This document shows, one piece after another, positions 1-8,347 of a stretch of DNA of 32,122 bases. The stretch is taken from assembly GCA_035370245.1 (NCBI GenBank), contig DAOOVO010000044.1, forward strand, positions 1 to 32,122. The letters are read 5' to 3'. The notes under the pieces are model-generated. The model saw only the letters and a program-made list of their open reading frames with translations. It was not told the origin of the DNA and did not search any database. This DNA is from Pseudobacteroides sp035370245 (lineage in GTDB: Bacteria > Bacillota > Clostridia > Acetivibrionales > DSM-2933). Position numbers and translations under genes: made by a program. Each line of letters begins with the position of its first letter. The stretch's first letter is position 1.

Positions 1-78
1 AATTTTCAAAAATTTTTTCCAATCACCTCTTGACTTTTTACCACTGGACTCCCTTCATAAAATCGAATTTGTTGCATT

Positions 79-942
79 CTACACACCGATTAGACCTAGA
101 ATAGCCGGTGTGACAACTACAAGAACAACTGCGAAAAACATAAACATCATAGGGAACAACGCCTTCGATGAAGCTTCTTCTCCAAGCCTTTTTGCCGCAT
201 GTATCCTGAGCTCCCAACACTCCCTTGACTGAAATTTCAATATATCTACCAATTCAGAATTTCCTTTTTTAAGATTCTGGGTAATGACCGCGACAAACTT
301 TGTAACCTCAGGAAGTCTGCATCTTTTGGCGAATTCCTCATAAGCCCCTATCTCGGATTTTCCGTTTGAAATATCCAGCATAACATTTCTTAGCTCCACA
401 TAAAGGGGAGTATTTTTTTTAGTATCGGTCACAATTCTCGTCCATGCATTTGAAACTGTCATTCCTGCATTTATAAGAAGTGTAAGAGTATTTAAAAAAT
501 CTGGAAAATCGATCTGCATGGAAAGCCTTCTTTTATTGACCTTCTTATCAAGGTCCTTATCAAATCCATATGCAACAGCAGCCATTATAAACAATGAAAA
601 CATCAGCAGTTCAACATTTAATTCACCCAATGCTGCATTAATAAAAAGTATAAGCACCAGAAGTATAAGCTCGAATGTTATTTTATTAGCCCAATGTACC
701 CTTAAAAAATAGTGGGCATATATACCTCCGTTAAGCTCCGCTGTTTTGTTCAAGAGATTCCTGTCGTACTTTGTATCATATCGGTAGTTGATTTTATCCA
801 TGATCCAAAAGCCCATGGGCAAAAATTTTTTGAGTTTGAATTCCTTTTCATCCAACGGCTCTATAAATTCGTTATATTTATTTCTTGATACTAGGAAAAG
901 AAATACAACCGCAATAAGCGATGCAGCAAAAGCTATAATCAT
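79..942 (-). CDS. tadC: TadC-like inner-membrane platform protein of Tad/Flp pilus (T2SSF family)
   Basis: This 287-residue membrane protein is probably the second platform subunit of a Tad (tight adherence) pilus machine. It would sit in the cytoplasmic membrane and couple the CpaF ATPase to pilin polymerisation. A hydrophobic helix lies at residues 2-18, a hydrophobic pair at about 88-125, then a T2SSF-like cytoplasmic stretch (FPDFLNTLTLLINAGMTVS, about 145-163) and a C-terminal helix at about 264-285. The ATG follows a G-rich stretch (GGGGGC then TAAGG), a weak ribosome site. It is the fourth gene of the operon, 54 bp after tadB. TadC and TadB are paralogous and are told apart here by order: the usual order is ATPase, TadB, TadC. 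The 78 bp left in the window hold no start for a next gene, so the pilin and TadE/F-type genes, if present, lie beyond the edge. Confidence 0.85.
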   Translation of the reverse strand: MIIAFAASLIAVVFLFLVSRNKYNEFIEPLDEKEFKLKKFLPMGFWIMDKINYRYDTKYDRNLLNKTAELNGGIYAHYFLRVHWANKITFELILLVLILFINAALGELNVELLMFSLFIMAAVAYGFDKDLDKKVNKRRLSMQIDFPDFLNTLTLLINAGMTVSNAWTRIVTDTKKNTPLYVELRNVMLDISNGKSEIGAYEEFAKRCRLPEVTKFVAVITQNLKKGNSELVDILKFQSRECWELRIHAAKRLGEEASSKALFPMMFMFFAVVLVVVTPAILGLIGV

Positions 943-996
943 CCTTAGCCCCCACTTTTTGTATCAAATATATTTTTTATCCATCATTTTTTATCA

Positions 997-1800
997 TCAA
1001 ACTTTTATTTCCATTATCTTTTTCATTATCATATACCCGGATATTATTAAGATAATGGCTAACGTCATTACAATTCTCCCTAATGCAGTTGTGAAAACAG
1101 GTTCCATATACTCTTTTTGCGTTACCGAAAGTAATAGGAGCAATGCTACAGGCATAACCGACAATATTTTTTGCTCAAATTTTTTCTGTGCAAGAATGGT
1201 TGCTATCTCTTGCTTAACCTCTATTTTGTCATTTATTACATTAGAAGTGTTCCTGATGATTTCGATAACATTACCGCCTCTTTTGTTGCAGGTCTGAAGA
1301 ATGGTTGCAAAGCTTCTTACATCTTCAAGATTTGATCGTTCTGCAAAATCCATCAATACATTTTCTATCTGCTCGTTCATTTCAAGCTTTCTTTGCATGT
1401 ACTGGATTTCTTTAATTATCAATGTATCTTCATTAGGATAAATAATCTTAAGCTCCTTTATCGACTCCTTAAATGCAGTTTCAAGTGCTTTACCCGATGC
1501 GAGAGAAGATGAGATTGAATATAGCAGGTCTTTAAATTGAAGATTTAATTCATTTTGCCTTCTTTCAATAATTTCCTTTGTTCTGATTTTGGGATAAAGT
1601 AATGCAAAGGGTGTTATCAATAAGGATACAATTACATTGTGGTAGAATATAAAGCCTAGCCCAAAAAGGAATATCGCCGCCAGTAATATATAAACAAGCT
1701 TCTCTTTTAGCGACATATTATAAACACTGTAATCAACAGCACCATTTAACGGTATGGAGCTTTCCTTTTCAAATTTTATATTTAAATCTTCAGTATTCAT
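997..1800 (-). CDS. tadB: TadB-like inner-membrane platform protein of Tad/Flp pilus (T2SSF family)
   Basis: This 267-residue type II secretion F-family protein is the first platform subunit after the ATPase. Two hydrophobic helices near residues 32-65 precede a cytoplasmic helical region with the family pattern LQFKDLLYSISSSLASGKAL (about 87-106) and a stretch NKRGGNVIEIIRNTSNVI typical of T2SSF domains. Two helices close the protein (about 210-225 and 240-258). The ATG at 1800 has GTGGAGGT a few bases upstream, and the gene starts 15 bp after the cpaF stop, so the two are surely cotranscribed. Nothing looks truncated. It acts in the membrane with TadC and CpaF. Specificity (pilus or a related secretion machine) is inferred from the neighbours. 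Confidence 0.87.
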   Translation of the reverse strand: MNTEDLNIKFEKESSIPLNGAVDYSVYNMSLKEKLVYILLAAIFLFGLGFIFYHNVIVSLLITPFALLYPKIRTKEIIERRQNELNLQFKDLLYSISSSLASGKALETAFKESIKELKIIYPNEDTLIIKEIQYMQRKLEMNEQIENVLMDFAERSNLEDVRSFATILQTCNKRGGNVIEIIRNTSNVINDKIEVKQEIATILAQKKFEQKILSVMPVALLLLLSVTQKEYMEPVFTTALGRIVMTLAIILIISGYMIMKKIMEIKV

Positions 1801-1815
1801 AATACCTCCACCACT

Positions 1816-3057
1816 TCAGACTTTATCACTTAAACCGGCAAGCCTGAATTTCTCCTTATGTATCATACTTCTTTCAGTCCTTACAAGGCGTCCGCAAATC
1901 CTTCCGTCTTCCATTTCTTTTTCTTCCTCAAAAACATAAAGGGGATTTAGAACGATCTCTCCATTCTTATAACCTACTATTTCCGATATTTCCATAGTCC
2001 TTCTGGATTTATCCCTTAGTCTTGAGAGATGAATTATAATATCTATGGCTGAAGCTATTTGCTTTCTAATTGCCTCAAGAGGTATTTCGGCACCTGTCAG
2101 CACCATTGTTTCAAGCCTTGAAAGCATATCCTCCGCAGAATTGGCATGGCCGGTGGAAAGGGATCCATCATGGCCGGTATTCATTGCCTGAAGCATATCT
2201 AAGGCTTCGGCTCCTCTGACCTCTCCAACAATTATTCTTTCAGGTCTCATTCTTAGAGATGTCTTAATAAGATCTCTTATGGTTATGGCACCCTTACCTT
2301 CGGTATTGGCATTTCTGGTCTCCATTCTGACTATGTTTTCAACACCTTTTATCTGAAGTTCAGCTGAATCTTCTATGGTGATAATTCTTTCATCTTTAGG
2401 TATGAAATTGGACAATGCGTTTAGAAATGTTGTTTTTCCGCTTCCGGTTCCTCCGCTTATAAATATATTAAATTTTGCCTTAACCATACGCTCTAAAAGC
2501 TCGGCTGTTTCTTCAGTCAAAGACCCAAGCTTTACCAGCTGCTCTACTGTAAAGGGTTTTTCCGGAAACTTACGGATAGTAATGATGGGACCGTTTAATG
2601 CTATTGGCGATAAAACAACATTAATACGAGAACCGTCTTGAAGCCTTGCATCAACTATGGGTACAGCTTCATTCACTGTTCTGTCAACAGCCGACACAAT
2701 ATTTCTTATAACATTCTCAAGCTTTTCACTGCTTTCGAATCTGGTGTCAAGCTTTGATATTTTGCCGTTTCGTTCAATGAAAATATTATCGGGACCATTA
2801 ACCATTATTTCAGTAATTGATTTGTCATTTATAAGGGGCTGGAGCACATCCAATCTTCTTATTGAATTGAATATACTTTCTACTATTTCTCTTTTTTCAG
2901 CAGGAGATATGTAAATATCAGTCTGATTTTCCAGTACAATCTCTTCTATCTTTTCCTCAATCTCTTCATCACTTAATTCTGTGTTAAGTAAGTTCAGTTT
3001 TGACCTTGCCAGCTCCTTCAGTTCAGCTGTTATTGCAAGCTTTTCCTCAAGGGTCAA
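1816..3057 (-). CDS. cpaF: CpaF/TadA secretion ATPase of the Tad/Flp pilus
   Basis: This 413-residue hexameric ATPase of the type II/IV secretion superfamily powers pilus assembly from the cytoplasmic face of the membrane. Visible motifs are Walker A GGTGSGKTT at residues 202-210, the Asp box TIEDSAELQ at 227-235, Walker B RPERIIVGEVRG at 271-282 (Glu279), and the His box NTGHDGSLSTGHANS at 293-307. The N-terminal helical part (1-80) and the following KSITEIMVNGP segment match CpaF rather than PilB or VirB11. The start is a TTG: GGAGGTGA lies seven bases upstream, and no in-frame ATG fits better. It begins 15 bp after the cpaE stop, within one operon. Full length for the family and clearly intact. 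Confidence 0.95.
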   Translation of the reverse strand: MTLEEKLAITAELKELARSKLNLLNTELSDEEIEEKIEEIVLENQTDIYISPAEKREIVESIFNSIRRLDVLQPLINDKSITEIMVNGPDNIFIERNGKISKLDTRFESSEKLENVIRNIVSAVDRTVNEAVPIVDARLQDGSRINVVLSPIALNGPIITIRKFPEKPFTVEQLVKLGSLTEETAELLERMVKAKFNIFISGGTGSGKTTFLNALSNFIPKDERIITIEDSAELQIKGVENIVRMETRNANTEGKGAITIRDLIKTSLRMRPERIIVGEVRGAEALDMLQAMNTGHDGSLSTGHANSAEDMLSRLETMVLTGAEIPLEAIRKQIASAIDIIIHLSRLRDKSRRTMEISEIVGYKNGEIVLNPLYVFEEEKEMEDGRICGRLVRTERSMIHKEKFRLAGLSDKV

Positions 3058-3072
3058 GGCATCTCACCTCCA

Positions 3073-4188
3073 TCATATGACTCTTTCAACCACTTCTTCA
3101 AGAGCTCGTCCGAATTTACCGGATAAATCAAGCACAATCCTGTTGTTCTGATATGTATAAAGATTTGATGATTCAGGCAGCACATAGGATATGTTCATAC
3201 CGATACTATCTAAAATATCTCTAAAAATATCATAGCCTTCTTCCCCGTTAAATGCCCTGTTTAATATAAAAACAGTTTTAGAGAGTAATTTTTGCTTATA
3301 TGCTTTATCCAAAATATCAAGCTCACTTAAAAAATTATAAAGCTTAAATTTAGATAGTTGGTTGGGATTTAGCACGTAAAATATAGTATCCGAAGCATCG
3401 AGCACCGCCATCATTCTTTTTTCAATAAAGCAAGGCATATCCACAAATATGGCTTCATATTGGTTCATATCCTTCATATGAGAAATAAGGTCAAAATACT
3501 CCGAAGGCTCGATTTCCAAAAGCTCCAGGTGATTTACAGGCGGATTGAAATAATGGACACCTGTTTCCTGGTCTATAACTTTTATTCCCTCAATTTTTAA
3601 TGAAAGACTCTTATTCTTTGATTTTAAGTAATATAAAACATGAGAAAGATTATATTGACTGCTCATACCAAATAGCAGCGGTGTAGATGCCGACTCTTCA
3701 AGATTGAGATAAAAAGCCTTCCTTCCATGGTGGACGGATTTTACCGAACAACCGTAGGATATGGTTGTCTTTCCGCTGCCTCCACTAGACGAATAAACAG
3801 CTACAACCTTTGTCTCGTTTTGGCCTTTTGTAATTATAATTTCATTGGTTTTGTCTGAATAGAGGTTTAATATATTTTTTACGAGATTTTCTCCCAACTG
3901 ATATTTTAAAACAATTTCACAGCCATTATACTCCCTTGAAAGCCTGCCTGTTGATAGTATTCCAACCAAAGCAATGTCCAAATCGGAGATTTCTTCAAAA
4001 TACAACTCTGAAGAAATTAACAAAATATCCAATTTCCCGGTATGAGTGCTTATAAAATTCATTAAACTTTCCTTCTGGGAAAAACTCAATATTTTGAACC
4101 TTGTCAAATATTTCTCAGACAGAAATGTCACCACTCCATTTAAGTACTCTTCATCACTGTCCGCTATTACCAGATTAAGTTTAGACAT
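3073..4188 (-). CDS. cpaE: CpaE/TadZ-like MinD-family ATPase with degenerate receiver domain
   Basis: First gene of the Tad operon, 371 residues from the chosen ATG; a GTG 15 bp upstream at 4203 is also open, but the ATG gives the usual receiver-like beginning MSKLNLVIADSDEEYL. Residues 1-110 look like a response-regulator receiver with acidic D10/D12, but the expected phospho-Asp position reads DILLISSEL, with Ser instead of Asp, so this is a pseudo-receiver as is common in TadZ/CpaE. Residues 125-371 form a ParA/MinD-type ATPase with deviant Walker A SSSGGSGKTT (133-142) and Walker B IFVDMP (247-252). Family members place the Tad machinery at a site on the membrane. The ribosome site is weak. 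A putative promoter with repeats lies about 110-155 bp upstream. Confidence 0.88.
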   Translation of the reverse strand: MSKLNLVIADSDEEYLNGVVTFLSEKYLTRFKILSFSQKESLMNFISTHTGKLDILLISSELYFEEISDLDIALVGILSTGRLSREYNGCEIVLKYQLGENLVKNILNLYSDKTNEIIITKGQNETKVVAVYSSSGGSGKTTISYGCSVKSVHHGRKAFYLNLEESASTPLLFGMSSQYNLSHVLYYLKSKNKSLSLKIEGIKVIDQETGVHYFNPPVNHLELLEIEPSEYFDLISHMKDMNQYEAIFVDMPCFIEKRMMAVLDASDTIFYVLNPNQLSKFKLYNFLSELDILDKAYKQKLLSKTVFILNRAFNGEEGYDIFRDILDSIGMNISYVLPESSNLYTYQNNRIVLDLSGKFGRALEEVVERVI

Positions 4189-4296
4189 AAATAAACACCA
4201 CACAAAATATAAATTTTATTTGATTTAATTAAAATTGTTTTTGATATTTGATATTAAACACAGTGTGCATTGAGAAATGCATCATACGATGAAATG

Positions 4297-4344
4297 CATT
4301 ATATATAATGAAATGCCGTATAAAATAGACTGTAATTATGTAAA
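4297..4344 (-). promoter_or_regulatory. Putative promoter and palindrome before the Tad operon
   Basis: Reading the minus strand, TTTACA (4344-4339) and TATACG (4322-4317) are 16 bp apart, a passable sigma-A pair about 130 bp before the cpaE start. Just downstream lies the perfect 14-bp palindrome CATTATATATAATG (4297-4310), covering the expected start point, inside three direct GAAATGC copies (4274, 4291, 4310). The arrangement suggests an operator, but the AT content makes chance matches likely. Confidence 0.35.
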
Positions 4345-4441
4345 ATTTCATGGACATACAAAAATCTATGTATATATTATATTCTATAAAAACCTTTGTT
4401 TTCCTCCTAAATCTACACAAAAAATTACTAAATTTATTTTA

Positions 4442-5257
4442 TTAATATTTTCTTATGGCAATTTTACCCATAGATGTACTTAACCTGATTTTCCCCGAAG
4501 CATCTTCCACTACCCAGTCTTTAAACTCATTAATTTCAACTTCTCCAATTGTTTCAAATTCTACCTGGGAATTTTTTTCAACCTGCAACTCAATATTCCC
4601 CAGGCCTGTTTCAAACTGTCCAAATTCCATATCACTAAAATCCGATTTAATTGTAATATTCCCCTGCTCCAATTTAATATTGGAATCCTTAATTATTTTT
4701 CCGCTGCCAATTCTAATATTACCCATTTGTGCCAAAGCGTATATTTCCCCTTCCATGCTCGCAATATCCACATTGGCCATTTTAATATCAGTCTTTAAAT
4801 TGCATTTTATACTGTCAACAATTTTAAATGTACCTGTATCAAGCTTTATGCTAATGTCCCCTGAATTTCTTGGAGCATATATGTTTAAATCAATGCTGCT
4901 ATCCACAGGATTTCGTCCGTCACCCTCATACCTCGACGTAAATGAGGTAATATTATTGTCGCTGTTTGCTTCTATTTTAAAATTGCCAAGCATTTTTTCC
5001 AATCTGCTCTTATCACCAATCCCTCTTATCTTTTTCTTTACATCAAACTTTATTTCACTCTTGTCCCAACAATAAATGCATATATTGCCATAATCGCAAT
5101 CAATAACAAGAAGGCTTTTATTTCCGACTTTATATGTTTTACTGATAAACTCCACTACTTCCTTCTTTGGTCCTAAGTCCAAACTCTCTTCATTTACGCA
5201 AGCTGCCTGTAAAGAAAAAAATAATATAATCATGAAGATTTGTAATATTCTTTTCAT
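4442..5257 (-). CDS. Lipoprotein with DUF4097-like beta-repeat (adhesin-like) domain
   Basis: 271-residue predicted lipoprotein. A basic start, a hydrophobic stretch and a lipobox SLQAAC (Cys20) predict lipidation and anchoring to the outer face of the membrane. The rest is rich in short alternating beta segments (for example GEIYALAQMGNIRIGSGKI, and SNIKLEQGNITIKS), the pattern of DUF4097/DUF2807-type putative adhesins built as a beta prism. The start is the ATG at 5257, where GGAGGAAG sits just upstream; a TTG twelve bases earlier is also open but lies inside the ribosome site. It stands alone: 184 bp separate its stop from the GTG-proximal end of the Tad operon region, and a strong terminator separates it from the HD-GYP gene upstream. 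Function unknown; an envelope-stress or surface role is only inference. Confidence 0.72.
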   Translation of the reverse strand: MKRILQIFMIILFFSLQAACVNEESLDLGPKKEVVEFISKTYKVGNKSLLVIDCDYGNICIYCWDKSEIKFDVKKKIRGIGDKSRLEKMLGNFKIEANSDNNITSFTSRYEGDGRNPVDSSIDLNIYAPRNSGDISIKLDTGTFKIVDSIKCNLKTDIKMANVDIASMEGEIYALAQMGNIRIGSGKIIKDSNIKLEQGNITIKSDFSDMEFGQFETGLGNIELQVEKNSQVEFETIGEVEINEFKDWVVEDASGKIRLSTSMGKIAIRKY

Positions 5258-5337
5258 TTCTTCCTCCAATTGCTTATATCACTTTTATTTTATATATTAA
5301 CTTAATATTATTTATTTTACAATTATTTCCTAAATAC

Positions 5338-5387
5338 AAAAAAACATGCAATGTAAAAAATAATTAATTTTTACATCACATGTTTTT
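5338..5387 (-). terminator. Strong intrinsic terminator after the HD-GYP gene
   Basis: Near-perfect two-part hairpin: AAAAACATG (5340-5348) pairs with CATGTTTTT (5379-5387), and ATGTAAAAA (5351-5359) pairs with TTTTTACAT (5368-5376), with CA/CA internal bulges. On the minus strand it ends in a run of T, so it stops transcription leaving the HD-GYP gene. Confidence 0.85.
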
Positions 5388-5425
5388 AATTTTCACATAA
5401 AATAAATAGTTTCTATTGTTACAGC

Positions 5426-6937
5426 CTAAATAGCATTAAATGAAAACTCCAATTCCTCTTTCATCTTGTCAAAGCTCTCATTAATAAGTTTAATAAAAGC
5501 ATTTACCACATCTACGTCAAACTGAACACCGGCACCCTCTATGAGTTGCCTTTTTGCTTCCTCCACACCCAATTTGGTCCTGTATAATCTGTCCGATGTC
5601 ATTGCATCAAAAGCATCTGCCACAGACAATATTCGTGCAAAAAACGGTATCTCATCACCCTTTAAGCCTGACGGATAGCCTTTGCCGTCTATTCTTTCGT
5701 GGTGATACTTAACCAAAGGAACTACATCTTTAAACATGGATACGGCAGACAATATATGAGCACCCTTTAAAGGATGTTTTTTAATTTCCTCATATTCTCT
5801 TGGGCTTAACTTATCTGTTTTCAACAGAATATCATCTGTTGTACCGATTTTCCCAATATCATGAAATACTCCACCTACATTAAGTATTTCCAACTCTTTA
5901 TCATTAAGATTAAATAACTCTCCTATTTTCCTTGCATAATAGCCTACTCTCTCGGAATGTCCTCTGGTGTAAACATCCTTTGCATCTACTGCGAGTCTTA
6001 GAACCTCTATGGTATCCATATATCTTTCTCTAAGCTCGTCATATGTCTTAAGAAGCTCTTCATTCTTAGTGCTTATAATTGAATGCAGCAAAGAGTTATT
6101 TAATGCTGCAGATGCTTGACTGGAAAATATTTCTAAAAGTCTCGTACTGTCGCTATAACTGCTGCTCTCAATGTATATAACACCCATAACATTCTGGTAT
6201 CCGTTTGTCAGCGGAAGAATTATTCCATATGGCAGGCATATAACTTTTTTATCCATTCTTGCCTGTCCTATACACTCCATCAGTTCGGGATTTAATTTCA
6301 ATGCAAATTCCTCAATACTTCCAAAATACTTTCCGAGCCCTCTATATATTGTTTTGCCGCTATCTTTGTCATTTATTATATCATCAATCAATATAAAACC
6401 ATCCGAGCTTTTAATAAACTCCATTATTTCCTTTAAAATATTTTCCAGAATATCTCCTACCGGCATTAAACTGTATATCCTAGGTACGGCATCAAGTATT
6501 TTATTAAGCCCCTCTTTAAAATTGTATATTGTTTTTCTTTGCTCAATTGACTTAACGGCAGACTCTATGAGCAATATCAACTGATCAAACCTGTCGTTCT
6601 TTTCACAATAGCCTTGTATTTCCAATGCTTTTATGGTCTCAACAGGCGGAGCCAAATCCTTATGACCCGTCAGTATAATTATGTATACATCACTATTAAA
6701 CTCCCTAATCCGCCTTACAACTTCGTCTCCATGTATGGTATTCATAAGAAAATCCAGTATCACTATATCATAAAATTCTTTTGAAAGGCTTTCAATGGCA
6801 ACATACGGATCGGTAAAGCCTACCGTAGTATATCCCGCTTTTGAAAGTACAATCGATAACGAATCTACAATTCCAATCTCATCATCTACAAGCATTATCT
6901 TATAGCCATTAGAAGCCGTGCCAGTTTTTTTTCTCAT
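5426..6937 (-). CDS. Response regulator with REC, GAF-like and HD-GYP domains (probable c-di-GMP phosphodiesterase)
   Basis: 503-residue cytoplasmic signalling protein. Residues 12-125 form a receiver with D18/D19 and phospho-acceptor Asp62 in VILDF. Residues about 150-285 look like a GAF sensor. A short coiled segment (290-310) leads to an HD-GYP domain with HD at 359-360 (FHDIGKIG), HHE at 412-414 and GYP at 420-422 (RIDGKGYPSGLKGDEIPF), so all catalytic signatures are present. HD-GYP enzymes hydrolyse cyclic di-GMP to GMP or pGpG. GGAGGA lies upstream of the ATG. No histidine kinase is adjacent, so the partner is elsewhere. It is transcribed alone, ending in a strong terminator. Closeness to the Tad pilus genes suggests, but does not show, a link between c-di-GMP and surface attachment. 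Confidence 0.92.
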   Translation of the reverse strand: MRKKTGTASNGYKIMLVDDEIGIVDSLSIVLSKAGYTTVGFTDPYVAIESLSKEFYDIVILDFLMNTIHGDEVVRRIREFNSDVYIIILTGHKDLAPPVETIKALEIQGYCEKNDRFDQLILLIESAVKSIEQRKTIYNFKEGLNKILDAVPRIYSLMPVGDILENILKEIMEFIKSSDGFILIDDIINDKDSGKTIYRGLGKYFGSIEEFALKLNPELMECIGQARMDKKVICLPYGIILPLTNGYQNVMGVIYIESSSYSDSTRLLEIFSSQASAALNNSLLHSIISTKNEELLKTYDELRERYMDTIEVLRLAVDAKDVYTRGHSERVGYYARKIGELFNLNDKELEILNVGGVFHDIGKIGTTDDILLKTDKLSPREYEEIKKHPLKGAHILSAVSMFKDVVPLVKYHHERIDGKGYPSGLKGDEIPFFARILSVADAFDAMTSDRLYRTKLGVEEAKRQLIEGAGVQFDVDVVNAFIKLINESFDKMKEELEFSFNAI

Positions 6938-6992
6938 TCCGTATCCTCCATAATTGAGACAGAAAAACTTTGGTAAGTATTTATATTTTTAA

Positions 6993-7054
6993 ATTCAGGA
7001 TTCAGAATTCGGGGTTATCCTAATAAGAATTATCCTAATAATTTATCCTAATAA
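6993..7054. repeat. Short tandem repeats between rluB and the HD-GYP gene
   Basis: Two repeat types follow each other. First come three heptamers: ATTCAGG (6993), ATTCAGA (7000), ATTCGGG (7007). Then come three exact copies of TTATCCTAATAA at 7015-7026, 7030-7041 and 7043-7054, spaced 15 and 13 bp. They lie 55-117 bp upstream of the HD-GYP start. They could be slippage products or binding sites; the sequence does not decide. Confidence 0.8.
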
Positions 7055-7078
7055 TATAAATCGGCATATAAGTGAGTT

Positions 7079-7798
7079 TCAATAATAATATTTTTTAAAT
7101 GTCTCAATCTCTTTTGCACTTAATGCTCTCCAATGGCCTTCCATAAGATCACCAAGGGTCAACGGGCCAATAGCTGTTCTCTTAAGCTTTATAACAGGAT
7201 GTCCTATAGCATCGCACATTTTCCTTACCTGCCTGTTTTTCCCTTCATGAATGGTAATCTCAACCCAGGATTTGTCACCTTCAATCTTTAATATTTTTAT
7301 ATTTGCTTTTGCAGTAATATAATCTTCTATTTTTAATCCGTTTTTAAATTTCTCCATTTCTTCCTGGCTAGGTATACCCTGTATCATAGCCATGTAAACC
7401 TTCTTTATCTCATGCTTGGGATGAGTCATTTTATATGTAAATTCACCGTCATTTGTCAGTATAATAAGCCCCGAAGTATCATAATCCAACCTTCCAACGG
7501 GGTAAATTCTCTCTTTCACACCCTTAACAAGCTCTACTACGCTTGGTCTTCCAAACTGGTCCTTTGCCGTGGATATATATCCCACAGGCTTATTCAACAG
7601 AATGTATACCTTCTTTTCAGTATCGGCAACTATTTTACCGTTAACCTCAATAATATCCCTGTCTGTGACTTTGTAACCCATTTCACTGACAATGTTTCCA
7701 TTTACCTTAACCTTTCCGTCCCTTATTAACTCCTCAGCCTTTCTTCTTGAGGCTATCCCCGTTTGTGCCAAATACTTTTGAAGTCTCATCTGTTCCAT
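7079..7798 (-). CDS. rluB: Pseudouridine synthase, RsuA/RluB family (23S rRNA)
   Basis: 239 residues. An S4 RNA-binding domain (residues 3-60, with RLQKYLAQTGIASRRKAEEL) is followed by the RsuA/RluB catalytic domain with GRLDYDTSGLIILTNDG (102-118), where Asp105 is the expected catalytic residue, and the C-terminal motif NRQVRKMCDAIGHPVIKLKR. Members convert specific uridines of 23S rRNA to pseudouridine, usually U2605 for RluB; the exact target is inferred. The start is the ATG at 7798 with AGGTG six bases upstream. A GTG nine bases earlier is open but overlaps that ribosome site. The gene stands alone on its strand and is flanked on both sides by short tandem repeats, an unusual setting. 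Confidence 0.92.
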   Translation of the reverse strand: MEQMRLQKYLAQTGIASRRKAEELIRDGKVKVNGNIVSEMGYKVTDRDIIEVNGKIVADTEKKVYILLNKPVGYISTAKDQFGRPSVVELVKGVKERIYPVGRLDYDTSGLIILTNDGEFTYKMTHPKHEIKKVYMAMIQGIPSQEEMEKFKNGLKIEDYITAKANIKILKIEGDKSWVEITIHEGKNRQVRKMCDAIGHPVIKLKRTAIGPLTLGDLMEGHWRALSAKEIETFKKYYY

Positions 7799-7855
7799 AA
7801 TTTTCACCTGTTAACTATACACATATTCCCTTTACAAATTTTTATATTTTTCGGT

Positions 7856-7918
7856 TTCTTACTTCCAACCTCTTAATTCTTACTTCTTACCTCTAACCTC
7901 TTACTTCTAACTTCCAAA
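7856..7918. repeat. Nine degenerate heptamer repeats (consensus YTCTWAC)
   Basis: Nine contiguous 7-bp units fill 63 bp: TTCTTAC, TTCCAAC, CTCTTAA, TTCTTAC, TTCTTAC, CTCTAAC, CTCTTAC, TTCTAAC, TTCCAAA. The top strand has no G at all. The array lies between the divergent rluB and MmcQ-like genes, 77 bp before the plus-strand start. It resembles the degenerate heptameric arrays known from some bacterial intergenic regions; a function is not evident. Confidence 0.88.
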
Positions 7919-7994
7919 ACTCCATATTTTATGTTATTATAAACATAAATTTTATTCAACAGCAATCTCTATTAAATAGTGAGGTTTATAATTT

Positions 7995-8339
7995 ATGGAT
8001 GTTTTAAAATACTGCCTTTCCAAAAAAGGTGCTTATGAGGATTTTCCCTTTGGTCCCGAACCCATTACGGTAAAAGTGGGGTCTAAGATGTTTGCTCTTA
8101 TATCAAACCGATCCGATAAAAACTTCATATCATTAAAATGTGATCCATTTGTGGCACAAAGCCTTAGAGAGCAATATTCAAGCGTAACTCCAGGCTATCA
8201 TTTGAACAAACAGCATTGGAATACTATAACAATAGACGGCACCATTCCGGAACACGAATTGATTTGGATGATAGACCATTCTTATGATTTGGTATTCAAA
8301 TCCCTGACAAAAGCGGAAAAGAAACAACTTGGCGAATAA
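7995..8339 (+). CDS. MmcQ/YjbR family protein (small DNA-binding-like fold)
   Basis: 114 residues with family features: KKGAYEDFPFGPEPITVKVGSK near the N-terminus, then SLKCDP at about residues 47-52, HLNKQHWNTITIDG in the middle and a helix DHSYDLVFKSLTKAEK at the end. MmcQ/YjbR proteins have a CyaY-like double-wing fold and no firm biochemical role. GAGG precedes the ATG at a long spacing. An inverted repeat TTTATGTT(N6)AACATAAA at 7928-7949 lies 46 bp upstream and may be an operator. It is one of only three protein genes on the plus strand and is not in an operon. It converges with gerW. Confidence 0.82.
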   Translation: MDVLKYCLSKKGAYEDFPFGPEPITVKVGSKMFALISNRSDKNFISLKCDPFVAQSLREQYSSVTPGYHLNKQHWNTITIDGTIPEHELIWMIDHSYDLVFKSLTKAEKKQLGE

Positions 8340-8347
8340 ACAATAAA

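Noticed and set aside
788..1297. 169-codon plus-strand frame opposite tadB/tadC
   Set aside because: It overlaps the ends of two recognised genes in antisense and has no recognisable domain or ribosome site.
4229..4420. 63-codon minus-strand frame before cpaE containing an AGGAGG
   Set aside because: The AGGAGG lies inside the frame and no start codon follows at proper distance. The composition is that of AT-rich intergenic DNA.
4455..5075. 206-codon plus-strand frame opposite the DUF4097 lipoprotein
   Set aside because: The minus-strand gene has a lipobox, ribosome site and domain pattern. The plus frame has none of these and is a shadow.
7856..7918. CRISPR array
   Set aside because: The units are 7 bp, contiguous and degenerate, with no spacers and no cas genes in the window.
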